This document shows positions 45,501-53,978 of a DNA stretch of 64,000 bases, piece after piece. The number at the start of each line of letters is the position of its first letter. The stretch's first letter is position 1. The notes beneath the pieces were generated by a model. It was not told where the DNA came from and made no database searches. It was given only the letters and a program-made list of their open reading frames with translations. Source of the stretch: Pseudomonas sp. NC02 (GTDB lineage: Bacteria > Pseudomonadota > Gammaproteobacteria > Pseudomonadales > Pseudomonadaceae); assembly GCF_002874965.1 (NCBI RefSeq), contig NZ_CP025624.1, positions 186,001 through 250,000 of the forward strand. Reading direction: 5' to 3'. The translations under genes and the position numbers were made by a program.

Positions 45501-45635
45501 GAAGTGTTCTGGGGCCCGATGGCCTACGCGATGATCGGCGGGATCATCATCGCCACCTTGCTCACGCTGCTGTTCCTGCCGGCGCTGTACGTGGCCTGGT
45601 ACAAGATTCGCGAGCCGAAGAAAGAACAAGCCTGA
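42582..45635 (+). CDS. RND efflux pump, HAE1-type (TriC-like)
   Basis: A 1017-residue inner-membrane pump with 12 spans and two large periplasmic loops. The proton-relay Asp residues are seen in LIIALGLLVDDAMITVEMMI (span 4) and the partner Lys/Thr region in the later spans (ILALIGIIIRNSVILVTQID). The N-terminus FVWYLMFVALLMGVFSYMNL and the porter motif FTIKTMVIQTRWPGATQEET fit the TriC/MexF-related branch. No outer-membrane channel gene is in the operon; a shared one such as OpmH or TolC would be used. A stem with a T run follows. Confidence 0.94.
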   Translation: MKGSFNLSDWALKHQSFVWYLMFVALLMGVFSYMNLGREEDPSFTIKTMVIQTRWPGATQEETLKQVTDRIEKKLEELDSLDYVKSYTRPGESTVFVFLRDTTSAKDIPQIWYQVRKKIDDIRGSFPQGLQGPAFNDEFGDVFGSVYAFTADGLSMRQLRDYVEQVRAEIRSVPGLGKVEMIGQQDEVIYLNFSTRKLAALGIDQRQVVQSLQSQNAVTPAGVIEAGPERISVRTSGQFASEKDLANVNLRLNDRFYRLADVAEITRGYVDPSTPMFRFNGKPAIGLAIAMQKGGNIQDFGKALHKRMDDLTADLPVGVGVHKVSDQAEVVEEAVGGFTSALFEAVIIVLVVSFISLGVRAGLVVACSIPLVLALVFVFMEYSGITMQRVSLGALIIALGLLVDDAMITVEMMITRLEKGETKEQAATFAYTSTAFPMLTGTLVTVAGFVPIGLNASSAGEYTFTLFAVIAVAMLVSWVVAVLFAPVLGVHILSSKVKPHNAEPGRVGRAFNGGMLWAMRNRWWAIGITVLLFVASVFSMQFVQNQFFPSSDRPEILVDLNLPQNASINETRKAVDRLEAIIKDDPDIARWSTYIGQGAIRFYLPLDQQLENPYYAQLVIVSKGLEERGALIARLQKRLREDFVGVGSFVQPLEMGPPVGRPIQYRVSGKDIDQVRKHAIELATMLDKNTHMGEIIYDWNEPGKVLRVDIAQDKARQLGLSSEDVAQLMNSVVSGASVTQVHDDIYLINVVGRAEDAERGTPETLQNLQIVTPNGTSIPLLAFATVRYELEQPLVWRRDRKPTITIKAAVRDDMQPTDLVKQLKPDIDKFSAGLPVGYKVATGGTVEESGKAQGPIAKVVPLMLFLMATFLMIQLHSVQKMFLVASVAPLGLIGVVLALIPTGTPMGFVAILGILALIGIIIRNSVILVTQIDAYERDGYTPWDAVVEATEHRRRPILLTAAAASLGMIPIAREVFWGPMAYAMIGGIIIATLLTLLFLPALYVAWYKIREPKKEQA

Positions 45636-45671
45636 CGGCCACAGCGGTGACATTCCTACACGGACGTGGGA

Positions 45672-45694
45672 ATGTTCCCTGAAACATTTTTTTG
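45672..45694 (+). terminator. Terminator after the RND operon
   Basis: AATGTT (45672-45677) pairs with AACATT (45684-45689) over a 6-base loop, followed by a T run to 45694. The stem is short but the tail is good. Confidence 0.6.
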
Positions 45695-45755
45695 CCCTTC
45701 GCACCCGATCAATTGTTTTACCCTCCGGGCCTGATCCTTTGCCAAGGCCTGCCCC

Positions 45756-47939
45756 ATGCGTTGTTTCCTGCTGGTTTGTAGCTTGTTACTGTCGCCCGTG
45801 GCCCTTGCCGGCACGGTGCTGGAGAACGCCCTGTGGCGGGTTGAGATCGACCCGGCGACCCTTGCGATCCACGTTATCCCCAGCGACAAGACCGCCGTGC
45901 AGGCTTCAAGCGGAGGCCCTGCGCACAGGGTCAACCAGCTCTCCCAAAGCACCCGTCAGGCCAGTTGGCAATGGGACGATGGCGCCTATCGCCTGAGCGC
46001 CACCCTCGAGCAACGGGATCTTGCCCTGACGATTACCGCCCGTGATGCCGGTGAGTTGGCGATCCTGCGCCAACCCGCCAGCGCCATGGGCAAGGGCCTG
46101 ATCTGGCCCCTGGCCGAAGGGCATTACGTGCCGGCGGGCAATGGTGTGTGGCAGGACTTCCTGCTGGAACAGGGCGACGTCAACACCACCCAGGACCTCA
46201 GCTTGCCGCTGTGGGGCGTGGATCACGGCGCGTTTACCCTCAACTGGCTGATGACCAATCCTTACAACAACCGTCTGCACTGGCAGGCCGACGGCAAAGG
46301 ACTGGCGTTGTCCGCCTTCCATGAATTCACCACGCTGGACCCCGCGGCACCGATGACCGTTCTGTTGCACCTGGGCGAAAGCGACCCGCTGGCCGGCGCC
46401 AAGCGTTATCACCAGTGGCTGGTGGAGCAGGGGCTGTTTGAACCGTTGGCGGACAAGTTGCGGCAAACCCCGGAAGCGGAAAAGCTGCTGGGCGCCAGCC
46501 ATATCTACCTGTGGGGCAATGATCTGCTGGCTCCGGGGGATGTGCGCGACTGGCCGCAACTGCTCAAGCTGCTACGCAGCGGCAAAGGCTTGGCGGCTGA
46601 ATTGAATGGCTTGCTGGACAAAGAGGCTGCGCAGGTTCGGCAGGTCAAGCAACCGTATGAGCAGGCTGTCCTGCTGCGCGGCCTGAACGCGGCGATCAAC
46701 ACAAAGGCCCGGCAAAGCTGGCAGCCCTCCACCGAGCCGAATATGACCCAACTCGCTGATGGCTATGGTGCGCTGCGTCGCGAGTTGGCCGTGGCTTTTG
46801 CCGGTGCCTTGAGCGCCACGCCTGAGACTTGGGGCAACACCTTGTCCGTCACCAACGCGCTGAAAGGCGCCGGTCTCAAGCGCCTGCTGGTGACCCAGGG
46901 CGAAGGCTGGGAAGGCGGGCTCTGGCATCCTGAGGCGGTGAAGACCGGGGTCGAAGCCGGTTACCTGATGGCGCCCTACGACTCTTATGAAACGGCACTG
47001 TCTGCCACTGAAAATCCCGACTGGACCACCGCGCACCTGGGCAGCAAGGCCTATGGCGAGTGCGCGATCGTGTTGAAGGGCGGCCAGCTCAAGACAGGCT
47101 TCCAGAAGTCCGGCCACTACACCGACCCGCGCTGCGTGCGGCCGTTGCTGGAGGCGCGGATCAAGGCGGTGCAGGCCAAGTCCGGGTTCAACGCCTGGTT
47201 CCTCGACGCCTATGCCACCAGCATGTTGTTCGACAGCTATCGCACGGGTGCGAGCATGACCCAGGCACAAAACGCCGAAGGCAATATCGATGCGGCCCGC
47301 TGGATCAATACGGCGCTGAAGTTGCCGGCAGGTTCCGAGGACGGCAACGCGATCACCGCCCGAGGCATCCTGTTTGCCCACGGCATGCAAACGCCGGTGC
47401 TGGGCTGGGGTGATCGTGAGATGACCAAGGACAAGCAGTCGCCGTATTACGTCGGGGCTTGGTACCCGCCGGAACAGCCGGCGGTGTTCTTCAAGTCGGT
47501 GCCGTTGAAAGAGCCGTTTCGCACGGTCTACTTTGACCCGACGATGCGCCTGCCGCTGTATCAGGCGGTGTTCCATGGCTCGGTGATCACCACCCACCAT
47601 TGGCTGTTCGACAGCCTGAAACTGAGCAACGTGCGGGCCGAAAGCGAGCTGACGCAACTGCTCTACAACGTGCCGCCGCTGTATCACCTGAGTGCGGCGA
47701 CGGTGAAGCAGCGCTTGCCGGTGATTCAGCGCCAGGACGCGTTCTTCCGGCCGCTGCATGAACGGTTGGCGACTCAGGCGATGACCGATTTTCGCTGGCT
47801 GACGGAAGATAAACAGGTGCAGCAGACCACGTTTGCCGATGGGACGCGGTTGGTGGCGAATTTTGCTGAGGGGCGTATTACGGCTTTTGTGCCTGGCGCC
47901 CAGGCTGTGGTGTATCAGGTGGATGAGTGGCGGCTGTGA
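45756..47939 (+). CDS. Secreted glycoside-hydrolase-like protein
   Basis: A 727-residue protein with a signal peptide (MRCFLLVCSLLLSPVALAGT). A beta-sandwich N-terminal region (VLENALWRVEIDPATLAIHV) is followed by a central part with barrel-like motifs: WFLDAYATSML (Asp likely catalytic), GSKAYGECAIV, and HGMQTPVLGWGD. These resemble large carbohydrate-active enzymes of the GH101-like or DUF5696 kind, but I cannot place the family with confidence. It would act in the periplasm or outside. Upstream spacing is 120 bases including a terminator, so it is its own transcription unit. The substrate is unknown. Confidence 0.6.
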   Translation: MRCFLLVCSLLLSPVALAGTVLENALWRVEIDPATLAIHVIPSDKTAVQASSGGPAHRVNQLSQSTRQASWQWDDGAYRLSATLEQRDLALTITARDAGELAILRQPASAMGKGLIWPLAEGHYVPAGNGVWQDFLLEQGDVNTTQDLSLPLWGVDHGAFTLNWLMTNPYNNRLHWQADGKGLALSAFHEFTTLDPAAPMTVLLHLGESDPLAGAKRYHQWLVEQGLFEPLADKLRQTPEAEKLLGASHIYLWGNDLLAPGDVRDWPQLLKLLRSGKGLAAELNGLLDKEAAQVRQVKQPYEQAVLLRGLNAAINTKARQSWQPSTEPNMTQLADGYGALRRELAVAFAGALSATPETWGNTLSVTNALKGAGLKRLLVTQGEGWEGGLWHPEAVKTGVEAGYLMAPYDSYETALSATENPDWTTAHLGSKAYGECAIVLKGGQLKTGFQKSGHYTDPRCVRPLLEARIKAVQAKSGFNAWFLDAYATSMLFDSYRTGASMTQAQNAEGNIDAARWINTALKLPAGSEDGNAITARGILFAHGMQTPVLGWGDREMTKDKQSPYYVGAWYPPEQPAVFFKSVPLKEPFRTVYFDPTMRLPLYQAVFHGSVITTHHWLFDSLKLSNVRAESELTQLLYNVPPLYHLSAATVKQRLPVIQRQDAFFRPLHERLATQAMTDFRWLTEDKQVQQTTFADGTRLVANFAEGRITAFVPGAQAVVYQVDEWRL

Positions 47940-47941
47940 GT

Positions 47942-48011
47942 CCTTCGCGAGCAAGCCCGCTCCCACAGGGGAATGCATTCCAAAATGTGGGAGCGGGCTT
48001 GCTCGCGAAGG
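47942..48011. repeat. Compact REP pair in inverted order
   Basis: CTTCGCGAGCAAGCCCGCTC and the reverse complement GAGCGGGCTTGCTCGCGAAG are separated by a 30-base spacer. It occupies the space between convergent genes. Confidence 0.85.
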
Positions 48012-48033
48012 CGTAAGCCCAAACAACAAAGAC

Positions 48034-48660
48034 CTACAGCTTGCGCCACACACTTGCCAGCCACGGCTGTTGTTCCCGAGGCAATCCCGCTGGCCGGTAG
48101 TAATGCTCCAACTCCATAAACCCCGCAGCCGTCAGCAATTCCTGCCAGGCCTGCAAGTCGTGATACGAGCCATACCGCGGCCCATTCCAGCCCTCCTGGT
48201 TTTCACCCCGAGGGTTTGAGCTGAACAACACTCCACCGACCTTCAACGCCCCATGCAACTGCCCAAGAATGCGCGGCAATTCCTGCTTGGGAATATGAAA
48301 CAGCACCGCATTGGCGAAGATCCCGTCGAAACGGCCGGCCGGCAAATCCAGCTTCAGGAAGTCCTGTTGCAGCACTTCACAGCCGCTGTCTTCCCGGGCC
48401 ATCTGTGCAAAGCGCTCCGAACCATCGAGCCCCACCGCGATGTGGCCCATGCGGGTAAACGTCTGCAAATCCCGCCCCGGCCCGCAGCCGAAATCCAGCA
48501 CGGTAAACGGTGCGTCGCCCTGGATATGCCGCAGCAACGCATCAATGTTCTGGCTCACATCGTGATCGCGGGTGCCTTCACGAAAATCCTCGGCCACTTT
48601 GTTGTAGTGGCCAAGGGTGGTGGAGGTGATCTGGTCGAGGTCGTCGGGGGCAAGTTTCAT
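48034..48660 (-). CDS. Class I SAM-dependent methyltransferase
   Basis: A 208-residue protein. The SAM-binding motif VLDFGCGPGRDLQTF (about 56-70), acidic loop VGLDGSERF and motif III-like region (FDGIFANAVLFHIPKQELPRI) are clear. The substrate is unknown; small soluble enzymes of this kind often methylate small molecules such as thiols, tellurite or metabolites. It starts 39 bases after the metI stop on the same strand, so it may be the last gene of the methionine-uptake transcript, or independently expressed. Confidence 0.88.
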   Translation of the reverse strand: MKLAPDDLDQITSTTLGHYNKVAEDFREGTRDHDVSQNIDALLRHIQGDAPFTVLDFGCGPGRDLQTFTRMGHIAVGLDGSERFAQMAREDSGCEVLQQDFLKLDLPAGRFDGIFANAVLFHIPKQELPRILGQLHGALKVGGVLFSSNPRGENQEGWNGPRYGSYHDLQAWQELLTAAGFMELEHYYRPAGLPREQQPWLASVWRKL

Positions 48661-48699
48661 GGCAGGTTATACCGGGCGCTGAGATGGCCCGACTATACC

Positions 48700-49344
48700 T
48701 CACCTCTTGTTCAGAACCCTGGCCAACCGATCGCCGCCCAACTGAATCACGGCTACCAGGATCACCAGCAGCACAATCACGGTGAGCATGATCTGCGTGT
48801 CAAAACGCTGATAGCCATAGCGATAGGCAATATCCCCCAGCCCACCGGCGCCAATTGCCCCGGCCATGGCCGAGGAGTTGATCATCGTCACCAGGGTAAT
48901 CGTGAACCCGCCGACAATCCCCGGCAGCGCCTCCGGCAGCAGCACATGCCAGACGATATGCCAGCGCCGGCAACCCATGGCCTGCGCCGCCTCGATCAAG
49001 CCGTGGTCGACTTCGCGCAAGCTGACTTCGGCGATCCGCGCGAAGAACGGCGTGGCCGCGATGGTCAACGGCACCACCGCCGCCCACACGCCATAGGTGG
49101 TGCCGACGATCAACCGGGTGAACGGAATCAGCGCCACCATCAAAATCAAAAACGGGATCGAGCGGAACAGGTTAACGAACGCCCCCAGCACCCGATTCAA
49201 GGCAGGCGCCTGATAGATGCCGCCCTTGTCGCTGGTCACCAGGAACACCGCCAGCGGAATCCCCACCAGCAATGCAATCAACGACGACACTCCGACCATC
49301 AACAGCGTGTCGATGGCGCCCTGCAATAAACGATCAAACCACAT
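48700..49344 (-). CDS. metI: Methionine ABC transporter permease
   Basis: A 214-residue permease with five spans and the coupling loop [20 protein letters not shown] (about 132-151), typical of MetI. The start lies inside metN (11-base overlap) with GGAGG upstream. It forms the MetNI importer for D- and L-methionine with MetQ. Confidence 0.94.
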   Translation of the reverse strand: MWFDRLLQGAIDTLLMVGVSSLIALLVGIPLAVFLVTSDKGGIYQAPALNRVLGAFVNLFRSIPFLILMVALIPFTRLIVGTTYGVWAAVVPLTIAATPFFARIAEVSLREVDHGLIEAAQAMGCRRWHIVWHVLLPEALPGIVGGFTITLVTMINSSAMAGAIGAGGLGDIAYRYGYQRFDTQIMLTVIVLLVILVAVIQLGGDRLARVLNKR

Positions 49345-50452
49345 AGCCCAGCACCTCCACCTGTTGTGCCCATCGCCCGGCGCGGCTGCGCAGTTCTTCG
49401 GCGGTCAGGGACGAGCCGCTCACCGCCAGCAGCAATTGCCCCAAGGCGTGGCCCTGGATGCGTTCCACACCGCCTTGCAGCAAGCGCACGCGCCCGCCGA
49501 GGGCGCTGAACAACGCAGCAAGATCGGGTTCGTCTTCGGCACTGCCAGTCAGTTGCAAGCGCAGCACCACGGCGGCGTCCTTTGAGGTCGGATTGGCCTG
49601 CAGGCGGCTTTGCAACTCTTCAGGCAGGCCATGTTGCAGCGGCGCCAGCAGGGTTTTACTGACCTCATGCTGCGGGTTGCCGAACACTTCCCACACCGGA
49701 CCTTGCTCGACCACATGGCCGTGTTCCAGCACCACCACGCGATCGCAGATTTCGCGAATTACGGCCATTTCGTGGGTGATCAGCACGATGGTCAGGCCCA
49801 GGCGTTTGTTGATCTCCCGCAGCAGGCCGAGGATGGATTGCGTGGTCTCAGGGTCGAGCGCCGAAGTGGCTTCGTCGCACAACAGAATCTGTGGGTCATG
49901 CACCAGTGAGCGGGCGATGCCCACCCGCTGTTTCTGCCCGCCGGACAGCTGGGCCGGGTAAGCCTGGTGCTTATCCTGCAAACCGACCAATTCCAGCAGT
50001 TCACGCACCTTCTTCTCGCGCTGCTCCTTGGGCACGCCTGCGACTTTCAACGGCAGTTCGACGTTCTGCCATACGGTCTTGGCCGACATCAGGTTGAAGT
50101 GCTGGAAGATCATGCCGATGCGTCGGCGCAGGGCGACCAGGCGGTCTTCGTCGAAGTCGCCGATGTCCACCTGGTCAATCAATACCCGGCCGCTGCTCGG
50201 TTGTTCCAGGCGGTTGATGGTGCGGATCAGCGACGACTTGCCGGCGCCGCTGCGGCCGATGATGCCGAAGACTTCGCCGCGCTGGATCGCCAGGTCGATG
50301 CCTTGCAGGGCGGGCACGGATTGGCCGTCATAGGTCTTGCCCAGGTTGATAAAGCGCACGTGCGCGCGGTTCAGGTCCGGGTGCAGTTCTGTCTGCTCGG
50401 CGTCCCTGGGCGGCAAGCCCAAGTCGCGCAGTTGAGAGTGGGCGGCGGTCAT
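49334..50452 (-). CDS. metN: Methionine importer ATP-binding protein
   Basis: A 372-residue ATPase. Walker [10 protein letters not shown] (about 62-70), signature [15 protein letters not shown], Walker [13 protein letters not shown] and switch His ITHEMAV are present. The C-terminal 100 residues form the NIL regulatory domain that binds methionine in relatives and shuts the transporter off. The first 30 residues before the ATPase fold (to about [12 protein letters not shown]) are an extension. It overlaps metQ by 4 bases and metI by 11, so the three are one operon in the order metQ-metN-metI. Confidence 0.95.
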   Translation of the reverse strand: MTAAHSQLRDLGLPPRDAEQTELHPDLNRAHVRFINLGKTYDGQSVPALQGIDLAIQRGEVFGIIGRSGAGKSSLIRTINRLEQPSSGRVLIDQVDIGDFDEDRLVALRRRIGMIFQHFNLMSAKTVWQNVELPLKVAGVPKEQREKKVRELLELVGLQDKHQAYPAQLSGGQKQRVGIARSLVHDPQILLCDEATSALDPETTQSILGLLREINKRLGLTIVLITHEMAVIREICDRVVVLEHGHVVEQGPVWEVFGNPQHEVSKTLLAPLQHGLPEELQSRLQANPTSKDAAVVLRLQLTGSAEDEPDLAALFSALGGRVRLLQGGVERIQGHALGQLLLAVSGSSLTAEELRSRAGRWAQQVEVLGYVV

Positions 50453-51264
50453 TTTTTATCTTCCCAGCCCACTTGGTAGAGCTTACCAAGGGATTTATCC
50501 AACGCGGCGCGCACCACCGGCGAGTGCTGGTAGATGTCGACGAACTTGATCACCCGCGGGTCGGTTTTGCTCTTGGGCTGGACCACGAACTGGATCACGT
50601 ATTCCGGGTGGTCGAGGCCGTCGAACAGCAGCGCCGACTCGGCATCGAAGGTCTTGGACAGGCGGATATACGCCGGGTAGCCCTGCACCAGGTCGGCGTC
50701 GTCATAAGCGCGCACCAGTTGCACGGCTTCGACTTGCAGGATCTTGATCTTCTTCGGGTTGGTGACGATGTCTTCTTCAGTGGCCTTGTAGCCCACGCCC
50801 GGCTTGAGCGTGATCAAGCCGGCCTTGGCCAGCAGTTGCAGGCCGCGACCACTGTTGATCGGGTCGTTGGCAATCGCCACGCTGGCGCCCTGGGGCAGGT
50901 CGTTGATGCTCTTGTACTTCTTCGAATACAGCCCGACGTTGTTGATGATGCCCGGCGCGTACGGCACCAGGTCAAAGCCTGCAGCGGCCTTGGCGTTTTC
51001 CAAAAACGGGATGTGCTGGAAGTAGTTCACGTCGATATCGCCGGCTGCCAGGCTGACGTTGGGTGCGATCCAGTCGGTGAATTCCACCAGTTCGACTTTC
51101 AAACCCTGTTTGCCGGCCTCTTCGACGGCGGCTTCCAGGGGAATGGCGAAGGCGGCGGTGGTGCCGACTTTCAAGGGAGCGTCAGCGGCGAATACCGCCG
51201 AGCTGAACAATCCGAGGGCGAGCGCCAGTGCTTTGACTGGGTGGCTGAGCAATGTTTTTTTCAT
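50449..51264 (-). CDS. metQ: Periplasmic methionine-binding protein
   Basis: A 271-residue precursor. ATG 51264 (GGAA ahead of it) begins a signal peptide [20 protein letters not shown], cut after VFAADA; no lipobox is present. The NlpA/MetQ domain is complete ([36 protein letters not shown]). After the start it holds no Met and no Cys, so its supply does not cost the sulfur it retrieves. An earlier in-frame start would run through the REP element and is rejected. It is the first gene of metQNI, 144 bases after the monooxygenase stop. Confidence 0.94.
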   Translation of the reverse strand: MKKTLLSHPVKALALALGLFSSAVFAADAPLKVGTTAAFAIPLEAAVEEAGKQGLKVELVEFTDWIAPNVSLAAGDIDVNYFQHIPFLENAKAAAGFDLVPYAPGIINNVGLYSKKYKSINDLPQGASVAIANDPINSGRGLQLLAKAGLITLKPGVGYKATEEDIVTNPKKIKILQVEAVQLVRAYDDADLVQGYPAYIRLSKTFDAESALLFDGLDHPEYVIQFVVQPKSKTDPRVIKFVDIYQHSPVVRAALDKSLGKLYQVGWEDKK

Positions 51265-51309
51265 AGTAGATTTCCAGTCATAAGGTGTGAGTGCAAACAA
51301 CTCGGTCAA

Positions 51310-51403
51310 CTGTGGGAGCGGGCTTGCTCGCGAAAGCGGTGTGTCAGTGAATGCATCCGGCGACTGATACAGCGCTTTCGCGAGCAAGCCCGCTCCCACA
51401 TTT
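51310..51403. repeat. REP pair between the monooxygenase and metQ
   Basis: CTGTGGGAGCGGGCTTGCTC at the left and its reverse complement at the right flank a spacer with the stem TTTCGCG... typical of this family. It splits two same-strand transcription units. Confidence 0.86.
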
Positions 51404-51407
51404 TGGT

Positions 51408-52760
51408 TCAGTGGCGGTAGGTGGAGCCGGTGTGTTGTTCAGGTAAGTGCGCCGAGTGGTGGAAGACTTTCTCCCGCAACGTCCCGGTGTCATACGCGGT
51501 CTTGTACGAGCCCCGGCGCTGCAGCTCCGGCACCACCAGTTCGATAAAGTCGACGTAGCTTTCCGGGGTGACGATGCGCGTCAGGTTGAAGCCATCCAGG
51601 CCGGTTTCGCTGATCCATGATTCAAGTTCATCCGCCACCTGTGCCGGCGAACCCACCAGGGTGATGTAGCGCCCGCCAAGAGCGTGTTGCTCAAGCAACT
51701 TGCGCCGGGTCCAGTCATTGTTCTGCAGGTTCTTGGTCGCGGACTGGATGGCGTTGCTCTTCACGTACTGGATCGGTTCGTCGATTTCGTACTGTGAAAA
51801 ATCAATCGCCGTGGATGCCGAGAAATGCGCCACGCCGGCTTCCGCACTGGCGTAGCTCAGGTACTCGGCGTGCTTGGCCCACGCGGCTTCTTCGGTGGCG
51901 CCGACAATCACGTTCAGGCCCATGAACACCTTGATATCGTCCGGGTTGCGCCCGGCTTCCACGGCGCTGGCGCGCACCTTGTCCACCTGGATCTTGGTCG
52001 AGGCCTTGTTCTGCCCGCTGATGAACACGCACTCGGCGTGACGCCCGGCAAACAGCAGTCCACGGTCGGAGCTGCCCGCCTGGAACAGCACCGGCGTGCG
52101 TTGCGGCGACGGCTCGCACAGGTGATAACCCTCCACCTGATAGAACTCGCCCTTGTGCTCGACCTTGTGCACCTTCTCCGGCTGGGCATACACCCGCGCC
52201 TGCGGATCGTTGATCACCGCGTCGTTTTCCCAGCTGCCTTCCCAGAGTTTGTAGAGCACCTGCAGGTATTCGTCGGCCTGGTCGTAGCGCCGGTCGTGCT
52301 CGACCTGCTCGGTCAGGCCCATGGCCTTGGCGGCGCTGTCGAGGTAGCCGGTGACGATGTTCCAGCCCACCCGGCCACGGCTCAGGTGGTCGAGGGTCGA
52401 CATGCGCCGGGCGAACAGATACGGCGGTTCGTAGGTGAGGTTGGCGGTCAGGCCGAAGCCAAGGTTTTTGGTCACCGCCGCCATGGCCGAGACCAGCAGC
52501 AACGGGTCGTTGACCGGCAGCTGGATCGCCTCCTTGAGCGGCACGTCCACCGAGTTCTGGTAGACGTCATACACGCCGACGATGTCGGCGATGAACAGCC
52601 CGTCGAACAGCCCGCGTTCCAGCAATTGCGCCAGTTCGGTCCAGTACTCGATGGTTTTGTACTGGGTCGAGTTGTCCCGTGGATGGGTCCACAGGCCGTG
52701 GTTGATGTGCCCGATGCAGTTCATGTTGAAGGCATTGAGCAGGATCTTTTTCTTCGCCAT
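51408..52760 (-). CDS. FMN-dependent monooxygenase, NtaA/SnaA/DmoA type
   Basis: A 450-residue luciferase-like (LLM class) enzyme that uses reduced FMN supplied by a flavin reductase to oxidise a substrate, releasing sulfur or carbon-nitrogen products. Family motifs include ILLNAFNMNCIGHINHGLW, the FMN-binding NIVTGYLDSAAKAMG, and QAGSSDRGLLFAGRHAE. The NtaA/DmoA branch includes nitrilotriacetate and dimethyl-sulfide monooxygenases and the desulfurisation protein DszA. No reductase gene is adjacent. It starts one base inside the stop of the SfnB-like gene, so the three enzymes are translated together. Confidence 0.9.
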   Translation of the reverse strand: MAKKKILLNAFNMNCIGHINHGLWTHPRDNSTQYKTIEYWTELAQLLERGLFDGLFIADIVGVYDVYQNSVDVPLKEAIQLPVNDPLLLVSAMAAVTKNLGFGLTANLTYEPPYLFARRMSTLDHLSRGRVGWNIVTGYLDSAAKAMGLTEQVEHDRRYDQADEYLQVLYKLWEGSWENDAVINDPQARVYAQPEKVHKVEHKGEFYQVEGYHLCEPSPQRTPVLFQAGSSDRGLLFAGRHAECVFISGQNKASTKIQVDKVRASAVEAGRNPDDIKVFMGLNVIVGATEEAAWAKHAEYLSYASAEAGVAHFSASTAIDFSQYEIDEPIQYVKSNAIQSATKNLQNNDWTRRKLLEQHALGGRYITLVGSPAQVADELESWISETGLDGFNLTRIVTPESYVDFIELVVPELQRRGSYKTAYDTGTLREKVFHHSAHLPEQHTGSTYRH

Positions 52761-53953
52761 CAGATAGTCCCCCGCAGTGGCGGGTTTTCATCGTTGAGGT
52801 AGTAATTGCCCACAGCAAAGTACTTCCAGCGCACCGGGTCGTGCAGGGTGTGTACCCGGGCGTTGCGCCAGTGGCGGTCCAGGCCGTGTTCGGCTAGGGT
52901 CGCCTGGCTGCCGGCAAGTTCGAACAGGGTGCTGCCGGCCGCCAGGGAAATCTCGGTGCTGAGGGCGCGCACTTCGGCGACCGCGATGGATGCGGCCGCG
53001 ACGGTGTCGGCATTGCTGTCGGCCTGGGCGCGGTCGAGGAATTCGCCTGAGCGTTCCAGCAGGGCTTCGGTGGCGTGCAGGCGGATGCTCAAGTGGCCGA
53101 AGCTTTTCAGGGTCAGCGGATCTCCGGTGGCCTTGTCGCTGGTGGCGTCGATCCACGGCCGGGTCTTGGTGCGCACGAAGTGCAGCGCATCCTCATAGGC
53201 AGCGCGGGCGATACCGGTGTCGATGGCGGCGTGAAGGATCTGCGCCAGCGGGCCGACAGTGGTCGGGCGTTCGAAGGCACTCTGGAATGGGATCACGTCC
53301 TGGGCCGCGACCCACACGTTATCGAACACCACCGAACCGCTGCCGGTGGTGCGCTGGCCGAAGCCGCTCCAGTCGTCGATCACGCTCAGGCCCTCGCTGT
53401 CACGGGTGACAAAGGCCAGTTGCTGCACACCGTTTTCGTCCACCACTGACGTGGGAATACGTTGGGCGTAGATCGCGCCGGTCGAGTAGAACTTGCGGCC
53501 GGTGATACGGAAACCGTCACCGTCGCGGGTGATCTTGGTGATGCGGTCGTGGGCGGTCTTGGTGCCCAGTTCTGCCAGCGCATTGCCGAAGCGCTGGCCG
53601 GCGAGCACTTCGGCGTACAGGCGTTTTTGCTGCGCCGGGCTGCCGTTCACCCGCAGCACTTCGAGGGCATAAAAATGGTTTTGCGGGATCTGCCCCAGGG
53701 ACGCATCCGCCTGGGCAATCAGTGCCGTGACCTTGGCCAGGGTGACGTTGGAAACGCCGGCACCGCCGAACTCCTTGGGTACGCTGATGCCCCACAGGCC
53801 GGAGCGGGAAAACACGTCCAGCTCAGGCAAGGGCAGGCGGCGTTCACGGTCACGCAAGGCGCTGTCGCGGCGGAAGTCTTCGGCCAGGTCGCTGGCGACA
53901 ATGAGGGCTTGTTCATCGCTGGTAATAACCGCGACGTGATGAGAAAGGGTCAT
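52760..53953 (-). CDS. SfnB-family sulfur-acquisition oxidoreductase, second copy
   Basis: A 397-residue acyl-CoA-dehydrogenase-fold flavoprotein of the SfnB/DszC-like group, associated in Pseudomonas with use of sulfones and other organosulfur compounds. The N-terminal helical domain (GLWGISVPKEFGGAGVSNVTLAKV), the middle beta domain (ITGRKFYSTGAIYAQRI, DDWSGFGQRTTGSGSVVF) and the C-terminal helix region ending HWRNARVHTLHDPVRWKYFAVG are all there. It has no Cys and no Met after the start. GGAG precedes the ATG. The gene is 25 bases after its paralogue and 1 base overlapping the monooxygenase. The substrate is unknown. Confidence 0.9.
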   Translation of the reverse strand: MTLSHHVAVITSDEQALIVASDLAEDFRRDSALRDRERRLPLPELDVFSRSGLWGISVPKEFGGAGVSNVTLAKVTALIAQADASLGQIPQNHFYALEVLRVNGSPAQQKRLYAEVLAGQRFGNALAELGTKTAHDRITKITRDGDGFRITGRKFYSTGAIYAQRIPTSVVDENGVQQLAFVTRDSEGLSVIDDWSGFGQRTTGSGSVVFDNVWVAAQDVIPFQSAFERPTTVGPLAQILHAAIDTGIARAAYEDALHFVRTKTRPWIDATSDKATGDPLTLKSFGHLSIRLHATEALLERSGEFLDRAQADSNADTVAAASIAVAEVRALSTEISLAAGSTLFELAGSQATLAEHGLDRHWRNARVHTLHDPVRWKYFAVGNYYLNDENPPLRGTI

Positions 53954-53978
53954 GCGTATTCTCCAGAGGTCTGGTCGG

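Noticed and set aside
42600..45704. A 1034-codon open frame on the minus strand across the RND pump gene
   Set aside because: It mirrors the plus-strand pump gene, is very rich in His, Arg and Gln with no domain, and arises from GC-biased third codon positions. The pump on the plus strand has full family motifs.
50449..51399. Longer metQ start through the REP element
   Set aside because: The extra 45 residues would be encoded by REP sequence and place the signal peptide internally. The ATG at 51264 begins a normal signal peptide.
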